From the NCBI GenBank assembly GCA_018693795.1, contig JABHMJ010000010.1:1-49265 (forward strand): a DNA stretch of 49,265 nt. The letters run 5' to 3'. The position numbers and the translations under genes were made by a program. Every line of letters starts with the position of its first letter. The first letter of the stretch is position 1. Source of the stretch: Candidatus Woesearchaeota archaeon (GTDB lineage Archaea; Nanobdellota; Nanobdellia; SCGC-AAA011-G17; PNOQ01). Of this stretch, positions 25,619 through 34,879 are shown in pieces. The notes under the pieces were generated by a model. It saw only the letters and a program-made list of their open reading frames with translations, was not told the DNA's origin and searched no databases.

Positions 25619-26612
25619 ACTTTTTTCTGAAAATTCTTCCATGCAAATAAAAAGATATTCCAACAACAAAAACAGTTAAAATAAACACAATCCAAACTCC
25701 TCCCATTGCATAACTAGGAGATAATAATATTTTTTCAGCACCTTGATATTCATTTAATTCTGCAGCAGATTTCTGAACTCCATTTTCATCATTTTCATCA
25801 ATTACAAACTGATCAACCCCTACAATTGATGTACTTTCTTGAACAATATCATTAACATCATCAGAAGAACCATCGCTAGAAGTTGTACTATAATCTGGAA
25901 CACAGCAAATTAATCCATTTCCATATTCAACTTCACACTTTCTATCATAATTAGAATTATCATAATAAGAATAACCATCTGAACAACTATCAGTACAAAC
26001 ACCATTTACACTTGCACAATTATTTTGTAAAGTAACACCACTAGGACTATCATCAACATAATCCTCACAACCACTAGTATCATAAGAACAATCACTACAA
26101 CTCACACTCCCAGTATCATACCCAAAATCACTACAACTTTTATCAGAAACAGACCCATCGCATTCCTCTCCAGAATCAACAACCCCATTCCCACACAATT
26201 CTTCAACACACTCATTACTTTCACATGAACTTCCATCATCACATCCACAATCATCACAACAATCTGAACTACTTTCATCTCCTTCACAAAGTCCATCTCC
26301 ACACGTTGGATTTTCACAAGTACCTAGTTCGAAAAGTCCTCCATCTTCAACACAATGAGCAGTATCATCAGGACACCCACAAATACTACAACCAGCTACA
26401 ATAGTACAAGAATCTCCATCTTTAAAACAATACCAAGGTTCATCACCATCCACACAAGAATCCGCGGGAGTTCCATCTGCACATTCCGTACATCCATCTC
26501 CTCCGCCATCAATTACACCAGCATTACCAGTAAAAACATTTCCTAAATTAGTAAAAATCAATACACTAACTAAAAACAAAGACACTAAAATAAACATATC
26601 ACGTTCTTTCAT
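25617..26612 (-). CDS. Cys-rich membrane-anchored surface protein (paralogue A)
   Basis: A 331-residue protein: N-terminal hydrophobic helix (7-22), FTGNA motif (27-31), then dense cysteine repeats. These include a CGDGLCEGDE type and a Myxococcus-type repeat (CGNGVVDSGEECDG ... CSDCSYDTSGC). A C-terminal domain starting NNCASVNGVC and ending ICCVP, an acidic linker, the segment ILLSPSYAMGGVWIVF and a transmembrane helix with tail HGRIFRKK follow. The last 40 residues are nearly identical to those of the gene at 27954-29078. It is an extracellular, disulfide-rich protein; function unknown. Confidence 0.8.
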   Translation of the reverse strand: MKERDMFILVSLFLVSVLIFTNLGNVFTGNAGVIDGGGDGCTECADGTPADSCVDGDEPWYCFKDGDSCTIVAGCSICGCPDDTAHCVEDGGLFELGTCENPTCGDGLCEGDESSSDCCDDCGCDDGSSCESNECVEELCGNGVVDSGEECDGSVSDKSCSDFGYDTGSVSCSDCSYDTSGCEDYVDDSPSGVTLQNNCASVNGVCTDSCSDGYSYYDNSNYDRKCEVEYGNGLICCVPDYSTTSSDGSSDDVNDIVQESTSIVGVDQFVIDENDENGVQKSAAELNEYQGAEKILLSPSYAMGGVWIVFILTVFVVGISFYLHGRIFRKK

Positions 26613-26643
26613 AAAAATAAAATGACGTTTACATTTATAAAGT

Positions 26644-27921
26644 TTACTTTCTCTTTTTAAACTCTCTAACAGTATAAGTAAACATAAACACTAAAGAACC
26701 AAAAATTATCCCCACAAATAATAAAAATTCTTCTAAAGTATATTCTTCTATTTCATTTATTGGTGCAAATTTAGGAGATTCAAAATAAACTTCTTTTGTT
26801 CCTTCAATTTCATTTTTTACTAATCCTTTTATTGAAGAATCAACATATTCCTGAACATTAATATCAAACGTACTTAGTTCTATATTACTCGCAGTAACAA
26901 CAACATCAATAACTCCATCCCTATCTAAATCTACCTCTTGAGATTCTCCATCATATAATCTTAATTTAATTGGATTGGAATAAATAATTATATCTATATA
27001 TCCTCTCCCATCAGAAACACTATCTATTTCTATTATGTGCTCTTCCATTTGATTGTCTGAATCTTGAGTTATTTCAAAAACTATTTCATCATTTCTTCTT
27101 AATCCATCCCAACTAAATGAACTATAACTTGTTTGTACTTGATCATTAATTTCAGTTTCAGTTTCAACAATTACCGCATCATCTGCCCCATAAGACCTGC
27201 TCGCACTTCCTCCACTAGGATCTTGATTACATGTCCCATCACTTTGACATGAAAATCCTACATCACATGCACAAGTTTCACAAACATTAACTAAAGTTCC
27301 ATTTGCATTACAATAACTTGGTGCACCACCTGCAACACAAGTACTTATACTAGTTCCATCTGAACATGTTGATGGTGCCGGCGCAGTACAACTTCCAGAA
27401 CCTAAAACCACTTCACAAATTAAACCAGCAGAACAAGCTGGAGATCCAGTAACATTATCACAATCGGCTGGACAACCATTACAAGTTTCTTCTCCGCTAT
27501 CACAAGTTCCATCACCACAAAAACCAGTACAAGAAGAATTATCAAAAGAACATGAAGAACAAGCTAAAGTTCCACTATAAAATCCAACATCAGTACATGC
27601 ATTTCCACCTAAAAGTGCACCATCACAATCCTCAGAAGGATCTAAAAAAGAATCCCCACAATAATTTAAAGTTCTACAACAAACTCCTGGCGCAACACAA
27701 CTTCCGCCATCAGCATAAGTTTCAGTCGGACCACTACATAAATTATCTATACATGTTTCCCATGCCTCATCTTCACAATTAGCCACACCACCACCAGCCA
27801 TACCAGTATAACCCTCATATTTTTCAGAAGATAACAATAAAAATCCAAAACCAGACAAAACAATCAAACTAATTAAATAAAAAACAAAATATTTACTATT
27901 AAAAAATACATCCCTCTTCAT
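26644..27921 (-). CDS. Cys-rich membrane-anchored surface protein with juxtamembrane beta domain
   Basis: A 425-residue protein: hydrophobic helix (about 11-30), YTGMA motif (38-42), Cys repeats (CGDSFLDPSEDCDG; CGDGTCDSGEETCNGC; CSAGLICEVVLGSGSC), then a beta domain (about 265-365) of the type EHIIEIDSVS ... PIKLRLYDGESQEVDL. Closely similar domains precede the membrane helix in 9023-10927 and 47200-48129. A transmembrane helix (about 400-418) and KKRK-like tail end the protein. Its promoter lies at the upstream gene's stop codon. Confidence 0.8.
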   Translation of the reverse strand: MKRDVFFNSKYFVFYLISLIVLSGFGFLLLSSEKYEGYTGMAGGGVANCEDEAWETCIDNLCSGPTETYADGGSCVAPGVCCRTLNYCGDSFLDPSEDCDGALLGGNACTDVGFYSGTLACSSCSFDNSSCTGFCGDGTCDSGEETCNGCPADCDNVTGSPACSAGLICEVVLGSGSCTAPAPSTCSDGTSISTCVAGGAPSYCNANGTLVNVCETCACDVGFSCQSDGTCNQDPSGGSASRSYGADDAVIVETETEINDQVQTSYSSFSWDGLRRNDEIVFEITQDSDNQMEEHIIEIDSVSDGRGYIDIIIYSNPIKLRLYDGESQEVDLDRDGVIDVVVTASNIELSTFDINVQEYVDSSIKGLVKNEIEGTKEVYFESPKFAPINEIEEYTLEEFLLFVGIIFGSLVFMFTYTVREFKKRK

Positions 27922-27942
27922 AAGATAAATTTCAACTTAATT

Positions 27943-27957
27943 ATTTATAAACGTTAC
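27943..27957 (-). promoter_or_regulatory. Promoter of 26644-27921 (AACGTTTATAAAT)
   Basis: Same box and same position relative to the upstream stop codon as at 25605-25618. The shared stretch includes the last codons of both paralogues, so the promoter seems to have been copied along with the coding end. Confidence 0.55.
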
Positions 27958-29078
27958 TTTTTTCTAAAGATTCTTCCATGTACATAAAAAGAAATAATAA
28001 TAATAAAAACCGTCAATCCAAACACAATCCAAACACCACCCATTGCATAACTAGGAGATAATAATATCCCTTGCAATCCATTTTCTACATTATAATTAAC
28101 TGGAGAAGTTTGAACGTTTTCACTTTCATCAATAATATAATCTTCAACATTTCTTACATTTCCACTAGTTCCATCAATAATTTCCTCATTTTCAGAAGCC
28201 ACATAACTAGGGACACAACACACTAACTCCTCTCCATAAGCAATTTCACACTTTCTATCAAAATTTGTATCCCCATAATGTATAAATTCATTAATACACT
28301 TATCTGAACACACCCCGTTTACACTAGCACAAGTAGTCGGAATTGCAGTACTTTTATCTTCTTCATTATCATTAGCAACATTACTACAACCACTTGTATC
28401 AAAAGATAAACAATTAGAATTACATGCTAAAGATCCTGAATTATATCCTTGAGTTATACAAGTTTTTGAATTTAAATCACTACCATCACAAACTTCTAAA
28501 CCTTCAACGAAATTATTATTGCAAGCAGAAGGAGCCTCAACAACAGCACAACTCCCAGAACCAAAAACAACTTCACAAATCTGGCCAACAGAACAATCTG
28601 CTTGTTCGCCTTCACAATCACTAGAACAGCTAGAGCAAGTTTCATCTGCATCACAAGTTCCATCTCCACAAGAAGAACTCTCAACTAAAACTAATTGGCA
28701 ACTATCATCACAATAACTACAAGAAAATCCAGGACTAGGAACGCAAACTTCTCCATTACTTGAACCATAATCGCATTCCTCCCCAGAATCAACAACTTCA
28801 TCTCCACAATAAGAAATATCTATACAACAAATATCGGGTGCAATACAAGTCCCAGAATAAGGTTCTTGATTTGATTGACTACAAGTAGAATCACAATAAG
28901 CAGGAGCAGTACAACTTGTACCGGCCATTCCAGTAATCATTTTAAAATCATAAATTAAATATCCCACAATATTATTAAAATCATAATTTACATTATCAAA
29001 TGAAAAAGAAGACACATAAGGACTAATAAAAAGTAAAGAAATCAAAACAACCGTTACTAAAAAAGTTTTTCCTTTCAT
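27954..29078 (-). CDS. Cys-rich membrane-anchored surface protein (paralogue B)
   Basis: A 374-residue relative of 25617-26612. It has an N-terminal hydrophobic segment (4-21), the ITGMA motif (48-52), several Cys repeats (CGDEVVDSGEECDYG; CGDGTCDADETCSSC; CNNNFVEGLEVCDGSDLNS), then the CASVNGVCSDKC ... CCVPSY domain and the terminal LSPSYAMGGVWIVF-transmembrane-HGRIFRKK module. The end regions of the two paralogues are far more alike than the Cys-repeat regions, which suggests gene conversion or domain swapping. Extracellular role unknown. Confidence 0.8.
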   Translation of the reverse strand: MKGKTFLVTVVLISLLFISPYVSSFSFDNVNYDFNNIVGYLIYDFKMITGMAGTSCTAPAYCDSTCSQSNQEPYSGTCIAPDICCIDISYCGDEVVDSGEECDYGSSNGEVCVPSPGFSCSYCDDSCQLVLVESSSCGDGTCDADETCSSCSSDCEGEQADCSVGQICEVVFGSGSCAVVEAPSACNNNFVEGLEVCDGSDLNSKTCITQGYNSGSLACNSNCLSFDTSGCSNVANDNEEDKSTAIPTTCASVNGVCSDKCINEFIHYGDTNFDRKCEIAYGEELVCCVPSYVASENEEIIDGTSGNVRNVEDYIIDESENVQTSPVNYNVENGLQGILLSPSYAMGGVWIVFGLTVFIIIISFYVHGRIFRKK

Positions 29079-29134
29079 AAACTATCACCAGTAATATATT
29101 TTTTAAATTTCAATTTTATAAGTCTTTTCCATAT

Positions 29135-30937
29135 TTAAATTTTTGATGAAGGAACCATAAAAATATTTGGATATGAAATTCCTTTTTTATTTAAACAAAT
29201 ACCATTAGTGCATCCATATGTACAAATAGAATCTGAATATACAATATTATCTCCATTACAAGAGTATTGTCTTAAAGATCTTCTTCCATTACATTGATCT
29301 TCTTCATTACCATAAACTCCATTATAATTAGAAACTATTCCTTTTATTTTCAAATCATCTAACTCATCACTATCCTCACAACCAGTAGATTGATAATTAA
29401 CTTCTACATAATTTGTTGGATTTGTTACTCCATTAAATCTATCAATACCCCTAACATTAAATGTATAATCTCCCCAACCTAAAATTTCACTATGGGTGGC
29501 ATCATATTGTTCAGAAAACTCATCAAACAAACCATCAATAGCAGAACTATTAATCCAGCTTCCATTATTTAAATTATATTCAACATTCGAAATTTTATTA
29601 ATAGAGACATCAGAATAATAAGAATTTGGAGAAGGATAAACATCAGAAAATACATCTCCCATTATTGAAAAATAACTACTACTTTGTATTCCTGTAAAAA
29701 AACTAGTAACATTAGGTTCAAAATCAACGATATCTAAAATGCCATCACCGTCACTATCAACCCAACCAATTTGCCCTTTTGCATATTCATCAATTAAATT
29801 ATTTGCAAACGGTGAAGTAATTGATTTCATTATAGAATCTTCAGTTAATGAACATCCATTTATGCAATTTTGATTTTGATAATTCAAATAACCAACATCA
29901 TCAGAACAAGAACAAGAACCATATTGATCTGCAGCACCAAAAATATGTCCAACTTCATGTGCCAAAACAGCATCCATATTATTAATTCCATATTCAGTAT
30001 CATATGTCATAACTAAATATGGTCCGCCACCATCCCCATTCATTACAGCAAAAGCAAAATAATCATCAGCAAACTTCCCATCTTCATCATTACTCGAATC
30101 AACAACAAAAACTGCAAATCCCCAATCAGTATTTTTTAGAGATTTTTGATCATTCACAAAATCATAAATACTATCCATATACGCGCCAGTGAATGGATAA
30201 CCCAAACTTTCCATACTTTGCACAATCCAATAATCAATATGATTAGATTCAATTGGTTCATCAACAACACTAACTTGATCATTCCAATCATAAACAAAAG
30301 TCAAATCAGCATCTGGATTATTAAAAGACCACCAATCTAAACCATTCATAATTTCAGCATGAACTTCCGCAATTTCATCTACAGTCCAATCTTCAGAACC
30401 ACCCACACTCTCTGGTAAAATAACAGAAACACTAACATCTCCAATCATATACAAACTAGTATCAGTAGCCAATGCACCTTGAGGCAAAGATTTTTCAGCA
30501 TTATATTCTTTCTTAGAAAAATCTCTAGCAAAAGGATCATCTTCAAAAGAAACAACATCATTCATAATTGGTTCCAATGAATCATCAAAAACTCTTTCAG
30601 AAATAGGCAAATTTTTCCATTCTAAATTTTTTTCCCAAACAGAATAAATATTTTCTAAACCTTCAGGAGATTCATCTCCAGAATAATAAACTTTAAAATT
30701 TTTAAAATTATAAGGTATTTTTCCAATCAAAACTTTATCTTCAAAAAAGATATGATTTATTTTTCCACCAGAAGCCTCAATTTCACTTCTAGCTAAATTA
30801 ATATCTTCAGCAATAACAAAACCCTCAACTAATTTAACTGGAGATTTAGTATCAACTTCAGCAGCACATCCAGACAAAGACATAATTACTACAAAAAACA
30901 TTACAGAAAACAATGTATTTAATTTTGCCTTTACCAT
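29135..30937 (-). CDS. Metzincin-like metalloprotease lipoprotein
   Basis: A 600-residue protein with a lipobox (MSLSGC, Cys24) and a zinc protease motif HEVGHIFGAAD at 327-337, that is HExxHxxGxxD, with Asp337 in the place of the usual third ligand. A downstream SIMKS (about 365) could be the Met-turn. The segment before it (ADDYFAFAVMNGDGGGPYLV) fits the zincin core. After the catalytic part come Ig-like and Cys-paired regions. It would be anchored outside the cell and degrade proteins there. Which metzincin family it belongs to is not clear. Confidence 0.78.
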   Translation of the reverse strand: MVKAKLNTLFSVMFFVVIMSLSGCAAEVDTKSPVKLVEGFVIAEDINLARSEIEASGGKINHIFFEDKVLIGKIPYNFKNFKVYYSGDESPEGLENIYSVWEKNLEWKNLPISERVFDDSLEPIMNDVVSFEDDPFARDFSKKEYNAEKSLPQGALATDTSLYMIGDVSVSVILPESVGGSEDWTVDEIAEVHAEIMNGLDWWSFNNPDADLTFVYDWNDQVSVVDEPIESNHIDYWIVQSMESLGYPFTGAYMDSIYDFVNDQKSLKNTDWGFAVFVVDSSNDEDGKFADDYFAFAVMNGDGGGPYLVMTYDTEYGINNMDAVLAHEVGHIFGAADQYGSCSCSDDVGYLNYQNQNCINGCSLTEDSIMKSITSPFANNLIDEYAKGQIGWVDSDGDGILDIVDFEPNVTSFFTGIQSSSYFSIMGDVFSDVYPSPNSYYSDVSINKISNVEYNLNNGSWINSSAIDGLFDEFSEQYDATHSEILGWGDYTFNVRGIDRFNGVTNPTNYVEVNYQSTGCEDSDELDDLKIKGIVSNYNGVYGNEEDQCNGRRSLRQYSCNGDNIVYSDSICTYGCTNGICLNKKGISYPNIFMVPSSKI

Positions 30938-30971
30938 ATTAACTTAGATTGTTGATTATTTAAAAAAGTAA

Positions 30972-31254
30972 CTAAAAAAGAGGAGAAATATAAACTCCTT
31001 CCTCTCTTCGTTTTAAAAATTTTTGAATTTCTTCAGGAGCCTTTTCATGACTCAACAATTCAGAAATATTTACATATTCTTGTCTCACCAAAAATTGATT
31101 TCCACGATGACCACAATAAATAATTCTATCTACAAAAAAAGTATCATCAACGCCACGCAGAAAAACCAGCTATCTTATAATAAATAGTTTCTTGGTAATA
31201 GCTACCCAACACATTATTTTCTAAGTCTTGTTTTAATGTTTTTGTTTCTGCCAT
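30972..31254 (-). pseudogene. Small gene broken by a one-base frameshift
   Basis: Starting at ATG 31254 the frame reads MAETKTLKQDLENNVLGSYY... and stops after 35 residues. Dropping or adding one base at the T-run GGTTTTTCTG (minus strand; A-run at 31161-31165) restores a continuous frame ending at the TAG at 30972 (LRGVDDTFFVDRIIYCGHRG ... ISPLF). The joined product would be about 93 residues. It fills most of the 413-base gap between the lipoprotein and the next gene. It may be a true frameshift, slippage or a sequence error. Confidence 0.6.
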
Positions 31255-31350
31255 ATCATATAATGTTTAAATAACATTTAAATATACTTGTATTAAAAAA
31301 TTACTCAAAACTAAAAATCTTTAAAAAGAAAAAATATAATTTATGTAATA

Positions 31351-31704
31351 TTAATCCTTCAAGTATCTTCTACTCGGATAATTAAAAGTCCACATAGCCC
31401 CATCATTTTCATAAATAATCCTATGTTCTCTTTCTATCCTATTATTTGCTAAATCTGCTTCTAATTTTTCTAAATTAACATTAGGCTTAGATCTGGATAA
31501 TTCACCTAATAAGGCAACTTCTTCTTTCCACATATCAGTACCAAATCCATCCAATGAACTATGAATATTAACAACTTCTTTTCCATCTGCATAAATTTCA
31601 ATTAATTCTCCATTAATTGCGGATCTACTTTCTTCATTTTTTACAGTTAAACCAAACTCAAGTAATTCTTCAAGTCTTTCATCAACTGTTCTTTTATCTG
31701 TCAT
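31351..31704 (-). CDS. Hypothetical soluble protein
   Basis: A 117-residue acidic protein (TVDERLEELLEFGLTVKNEE; IYENDGAMWTFNYPSRRYLK) with no signal peptide. Predicted mixed alpha/beta. It is divergent from the Dph6 fusion gene, with 54 bases between the starts. Family not recognised. The compositional style matches other small genes here. Confidence 0.6.
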   Translation of the reverse strand: MTDKRTVDERLEELLEFGLTVKNEESRSAINGELIEIYADGKEVVNIHSSLDGFGTDMWKEEVALLGELSRSKPNVNLEKLEADLANNRIEREHRIIYENDGAMWTFNYPSRRYLKD

Positions 31705-31758
31705 CTTAATTTCGGGAATAAAGTAACACTTAAAAAGCTTACTTTTTCTTCAAAAACT

Positions 31759-33183
31759 ATGAAAACAGTAGAAAAACTATTAGAAAAAGCAATATCAAAA
31801 ATTCCTAAAGAGAAAGTGGGATTATTATTCTCTGGAGGCGTAGATTCACTAGCTTTAGCTTTCTACTTAAAAAAATTAAATTATGACTTTACTTGTTACA
31901 CTGTCGGCATTAAAGGTTCAAAAGATATAAAAGCAGCAAAAAAACTAGCTTCTGAATTAAAATTAAAACATGAAGTGCGTATAATACCTAAAAAAGAAAT
32001 TCCTTCATACTTAGCAAAAGTTGTTCCAATTCTAAGAAATACTTCTCCAGTAGATGTTTCAGTTGGTCTTACTACTTACTTAGCATCTTTATTAGCAAAA
32101 GAAAAAATTGTTATTTCTGGATTAGGTGCAGATGAAATATTTGGTGGTTATTCTAGACATAAAGATTCTAAAGATTTGAATTCTGATTTGAAAAAAGGTT
32201 TAGATAGAGTTTACAACGGCGATTTAAAACGTGATGTTACTATTGCTAACTCTTTAGATAAAGAAATCTTTGCTCCTTTTTTAGATAAATCCTTAGTTGA
32301 TTATTCATTAGAACTTCCTGCAACTCAAAAAATTAAATCTGGTGTAAATAAATTAATTTTACGTGAATTATTAATTTCAAATGGTATTTCAGAAGATTCT
32401 GCTATGCGTTTAAAAAAAGCTGCACAATATGGAACTGGTTTTGATAAAGTAATTACTAAATTAAGTAAAGGTTCTTCAAAAGAAAAATATTTGCGTTCGT
32501 TTTTTAATGTTGCTTCACTTTATTCATCTGGGAAAGATAGTACATATTCATTACAATTAGTTCGCGATATGGGTTATAATGTAAATTCTTTAGTTACTAT
32601 AAAAAGTTCTAATTTGGATAGTTATATGTATCACACTCCTAATGTTGATCTTGTTGTTCTACAAGCTGAATCTTTAGGTTTGCCTTTGCTTGTTGAGAAG
32701 ACATCTGGTTTAAAAGAAGATGAGTTAAAAGATCTTGAGAGAGCTCTTATTAAGGCTAAGAAGAAGTTTTCTATTTCTGGAGTTGTAACTGGTGCATTAT
32801 TTTCTGAATATCAGGCCTCTAGGATTGGAAAGATTTGTGATTCTTTGGGTTTAGAATGTTTTAATCCACTTTGGCATAAAGACCAAGCTTCTTATATGAA
32901 AGAAGTTATTAAAGCTGGATATAAAATTATATTTAGTTCTATCGCTGCCGATGGTCTTTCTAAAGAATGGCTAGGTAAAGAAATTACTTTAGAAGATGTT
33001 GATAAGTTAGTTAAGTTACATGCCAAAAATGGTTTGAATGTTGCTGGAGAAGGAGGAGAATTTGAATCTCTTGTTGTTGATTGTCCTTTGTTTGAAAAAA
33101 AGATTGAAGTTGTTGATTCTTCAATTGAGATGGAAAATGAGTATACTGGCAAGTATTTGATAAAGAAAGCTAAATTAGTTTAA
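31759..33183 (+). CDS. Fusion of an asparagine-synthetase-like ATPase domain to diphthine-ammonia ligase (Dph6)
   Basis: A 474-residue protein with two PP-loop ATPase domains. Residues 1-240 resemble the synthetase half of AsnB: SGGVDS (25-30) and GLGADEIFGG (121-130), but no N-terminal glutaminase. Residues 250-474 match Dph6/ATP_bind_4: SSGKDSTYS (256-264), GALFSEYQ and GEGGEFESLVVD (430-441). Dph6 uses ATP and ammonium to amidate diphthine to diphthamide on EF2. Each half keeps its pyrophosphate-loop motif. The gene ends 14 bases inside the convergent cca gene. The N-terminal partner's target is unknown; it could be a second amidating activity. Confidence 0.85.
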   Translation: MKTVEKLLEKAISKIPKEKVGLLFSGGVDSLALAFYLKKLNYDFTCYTVGIKGSKDIKAAKKLASELKLKHEVRIIPKKEIPSYLAKVVPILRNTSPVDVSVGLTTYLASLLAKEKIVISGLGADEIFGGYSRHKDSKDLNSDLKKGLDRVYNGDLKRDVTIANSLDKEIFAPFLDKSLVDYSLELPATQKIKSGVNKLILRELLISNGISEDSAMRLKKAAQYGTGFDKVITKLSKGSSKEKYLRSFFNVASLYSSGKDSTYSLQLVRDMGYNVNSLVTIKSSNLDSYMYHTPNVDLVVLQAESLGLPLLVEKTSGLKEDELKDLERALIKAKKKFSISGVVTGALFSEYQASRIGKICDSLGLECFNPLWHKDQASYMKEVIKAGYKIIFSSIAADGLSKEWLGKEITLEDVDKLVKLHAKNGLNVAGEGGEFESLVVDCPLFEKKIEVVDSSIEMENEYTGKYLIKKAKLV

Positions 33184-34336
33184 TCCTCTTAACCTTCTCC
33201 TTTACAAACTTCTGCTTAACAAAACTCTCCAAGAACTTACTAGGATCACTAAACTCACGATCCAACTCAACATAAACCTTACTTTTAGAACTCTTAACCT
33301 TTCTACCATACTTCTTCTTAAAAGCCTTAACATGTTCAGAATACTTCAAACTAGGACCATAATGCCTATAAGTCTTAGAAAGAGACTTAACCTTAAACCA
33401 ATAATGCGAAGAATCCCAACCACTATCCTTAACAAAAAAACCATTATAAGAAAAAGAACGCAAAATACGATCATAAAGAGCACGCATCTTAGATAAAGAA
33501 ACATCCTTTCTACCTTCTAAACCAACAACAGAAAGAACAATATAACCTTTCAAAGAACTAACATCAACTTCCTTAAGTACAAAAGAATCTAAACTAAACT
33601 CAGAACAAACCTTAACAAATTCTTTTAACTTCAAAGAAGAAACACCCGCAGCAGCATTTCTTTCAGCCTGAACTGGATCAATCAAAACAAAAGCACCCAA
33701 CTTAGACTTATTAAGTAATTTCAAAGCAATTCCAGAAGAACTATAATGCTTAGCAGGATCTAAAAATAACGAATCCTTAACAGAAGAAAACTTTTTAACA
33801 ACCTTATTAAACGAACCATAATGACTAACCAACAACTCACAAACATAACCAGAAAAACCTTGCAAATGAGATTCAGCACCATACAAATGTTGAGCCTTAA
33901 GTAAAGCTTTCAACTTTCTAACATCATCTTTTCGTTTCAAACGTTTCTTAACATACTTAACATGTAATGGAGAAACATCCATAACATTAACAGCTAACGA
34001 AGCCTTCTTAACATCCAAAACAGGAACAACCTCAAATATAATATCATCAATTACAATATGAAAATAATCTCTAGAACCATGAACAACATGAACTTCCTTA
34101 TACTTCTTACGTAACATAACATAAAGAACAGAAGAAATATCCTCATCTTTATACTTAGAAAAATTAAACTTAACAAAAACATCTATATCTCTATTCCCAG
34201 GTAAATATGTGTCTTTAGCATAAGAACCCCCTAAAAAAAACTTAATATCTCTAGAATCTTTAAACTTAGAAAGAAACTCTTTAACAGTTTTCTTTAACTT
34301 CTTCTTCTCTTCCGAACTAGGAACAATATTTAACAT
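33170..34336 (-). CDS. cca: CCA-adding enzyme (archaeal class I tRNA nucleotidyltransferase)
   Basis: A 388-residue protein with the class I nucleotidyltransferase motif GGSYAKDT (36-43) and catalytic Asp50 and Asp52 (GNRDIDVFV). A third carboxylate is probably at FEVVPV (about 98). GFSGYVCELLV and the tail domain fit archaeal CCA enzymes. It adds C, C, A to tRNA 3' ends; the tRNA-Trp gene here has no encoded CCA. Slightly shorter than the usual 440 residues. It converges on, and overlaps, the Dph6 fusion gene. Confidence 0.94.
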   Translation of the reverse strand: MLNIVPSSEEKKKLKKTVKEFLSKFKDSRDIKFFLGGSYAKDTYLPGNRDIDVFVKFNFSKYKDEDISSVLYVMLRKKYKEVHVVHGSRDYFHIVIDDIIFEVVPVLDVKKASLAVNVMDVSPLHVKYVKKRLKRKDDVRKLKALLKAQHLYGAESHLQGFSGYVCELLVSHYGSFNKVVKKFSSVKDSLFLDPAKHYSSSGIALKLLNKSKLGAFVLIDPVQAERNAAAGVSSLKLKEFVKVCSEFSLDSFVLKEVDVSSLKGYIVLSVVGLEGRKDVSLSKMRALYDRILRSFSYNGFFVKDSGWDSSHYWFKVKSLSKTYRHYGPSLKYSEHVKAFKKKYGRKVKSSKSKVYVELDREFSDPSKFLESFVKQKFVKEKVKRIKLI

Positions 34337-34479
34337 ATGAATAAACTAAATTAAACATTTAAAAAAGTAACTACCCAGAATAATTAACCTAAATCTTAAA
34401 AGTTTAAAAATATTTCTACAAAACAACATATAACATGCACCATAATAGAAATTATAAAAAATAAACCCAAATTTTTAAA

Positions 34480-34755
34480 ATGGCAATAGAAAAAATAGAA
34501 GGAACATGTGTTGTTTGTGATTTAGAATACACGATAAAACAAATAACACATTGGGATGATGGATACGGAGATTCAAAACACGAATGGCAACAATGTCCAG
34601 AATGTAAATACAATCCGGCCTTAACAAGTGAACTAGAAGAAAGAATAAAATTTTACACAGAAATAACTTTAAGAGCAAATAATCTCCCAAGTATAAATTC
34701 TGAAAAAGTTATAGAAAATCTAGTGTCTGTGTTAAAGAAATATTGGCCAACCTAA
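34480..34755 (+). CDS. Small zinc-ribbon-like protein
   Basis: A 91-residue protein with two CxxC pairs (CVVC at 10-13 and CPEC at 39-42, separated by an HW-rich strand turn), the layout of a zinc ribbon. The C-terminal half is helical. A TATA-like AATTATAAAAAA about 25-30 bases upstream suggests a leaderless message. A structured repeat element begins about 25 bases after the stop. No family recognised. Confidence 0.66.
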   Translation: MAIEKIEGTCVVCDLEYTIKQITHWDDGYGDSKHEWQQCPECKYNPALTSELEERIKFYTEITLRANNLPSINSEKVIENLVSVLKKYWPT

Positions 34756-34773
34756 ACAATTTTTTTTGCAAAT

Positions 34774-34832
34774 CTTTACGTTCACATTAATTCTAAAAGA
34801 ATTATGCACGGTTGTAAAACAACTTGTGAACA
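34774..34832 (+). ncRNA. Three-way-junction element, copy 1
   Basis: Core 34780-34831. Outer stem GTTCACA/TGTGAAC; first arm TAATTCT-AAA-AGAATTA; second arm GGTTGT-AAA-ACAACT; junction TGCAC. Copy 2 is at 38564-38620. The two copies differ by an added base pair in arm 1 and by G-U versus A-U in arm 2, so the pairing is kept. Also preceded in both by CTTTAC. It sits downstream of a plus-strand gene in each case. Whether it is a transcript, terminator or repeat is unknown. Confidence 0.6.
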
Positions 34833-34879
34833 CTTTTCTAAATAGTTTATTTTATAAATATCAAATAAAATTTATAATT

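Noticed and set aside
34780-34831. tRNA-like or pseudo-tRNA explanation for the three-way element
   Set aside because: There is no acceptor stem, anticodon or T-loop consensus; only two arms with three-base loops are present.
34766-34879. 38-codon upstream extension of the membrane protein at 34880
   Set aside because: The region contains a TATA box and the three-way-junction element; the translated part has no hydrophobic or domain pattern fitting the protein.
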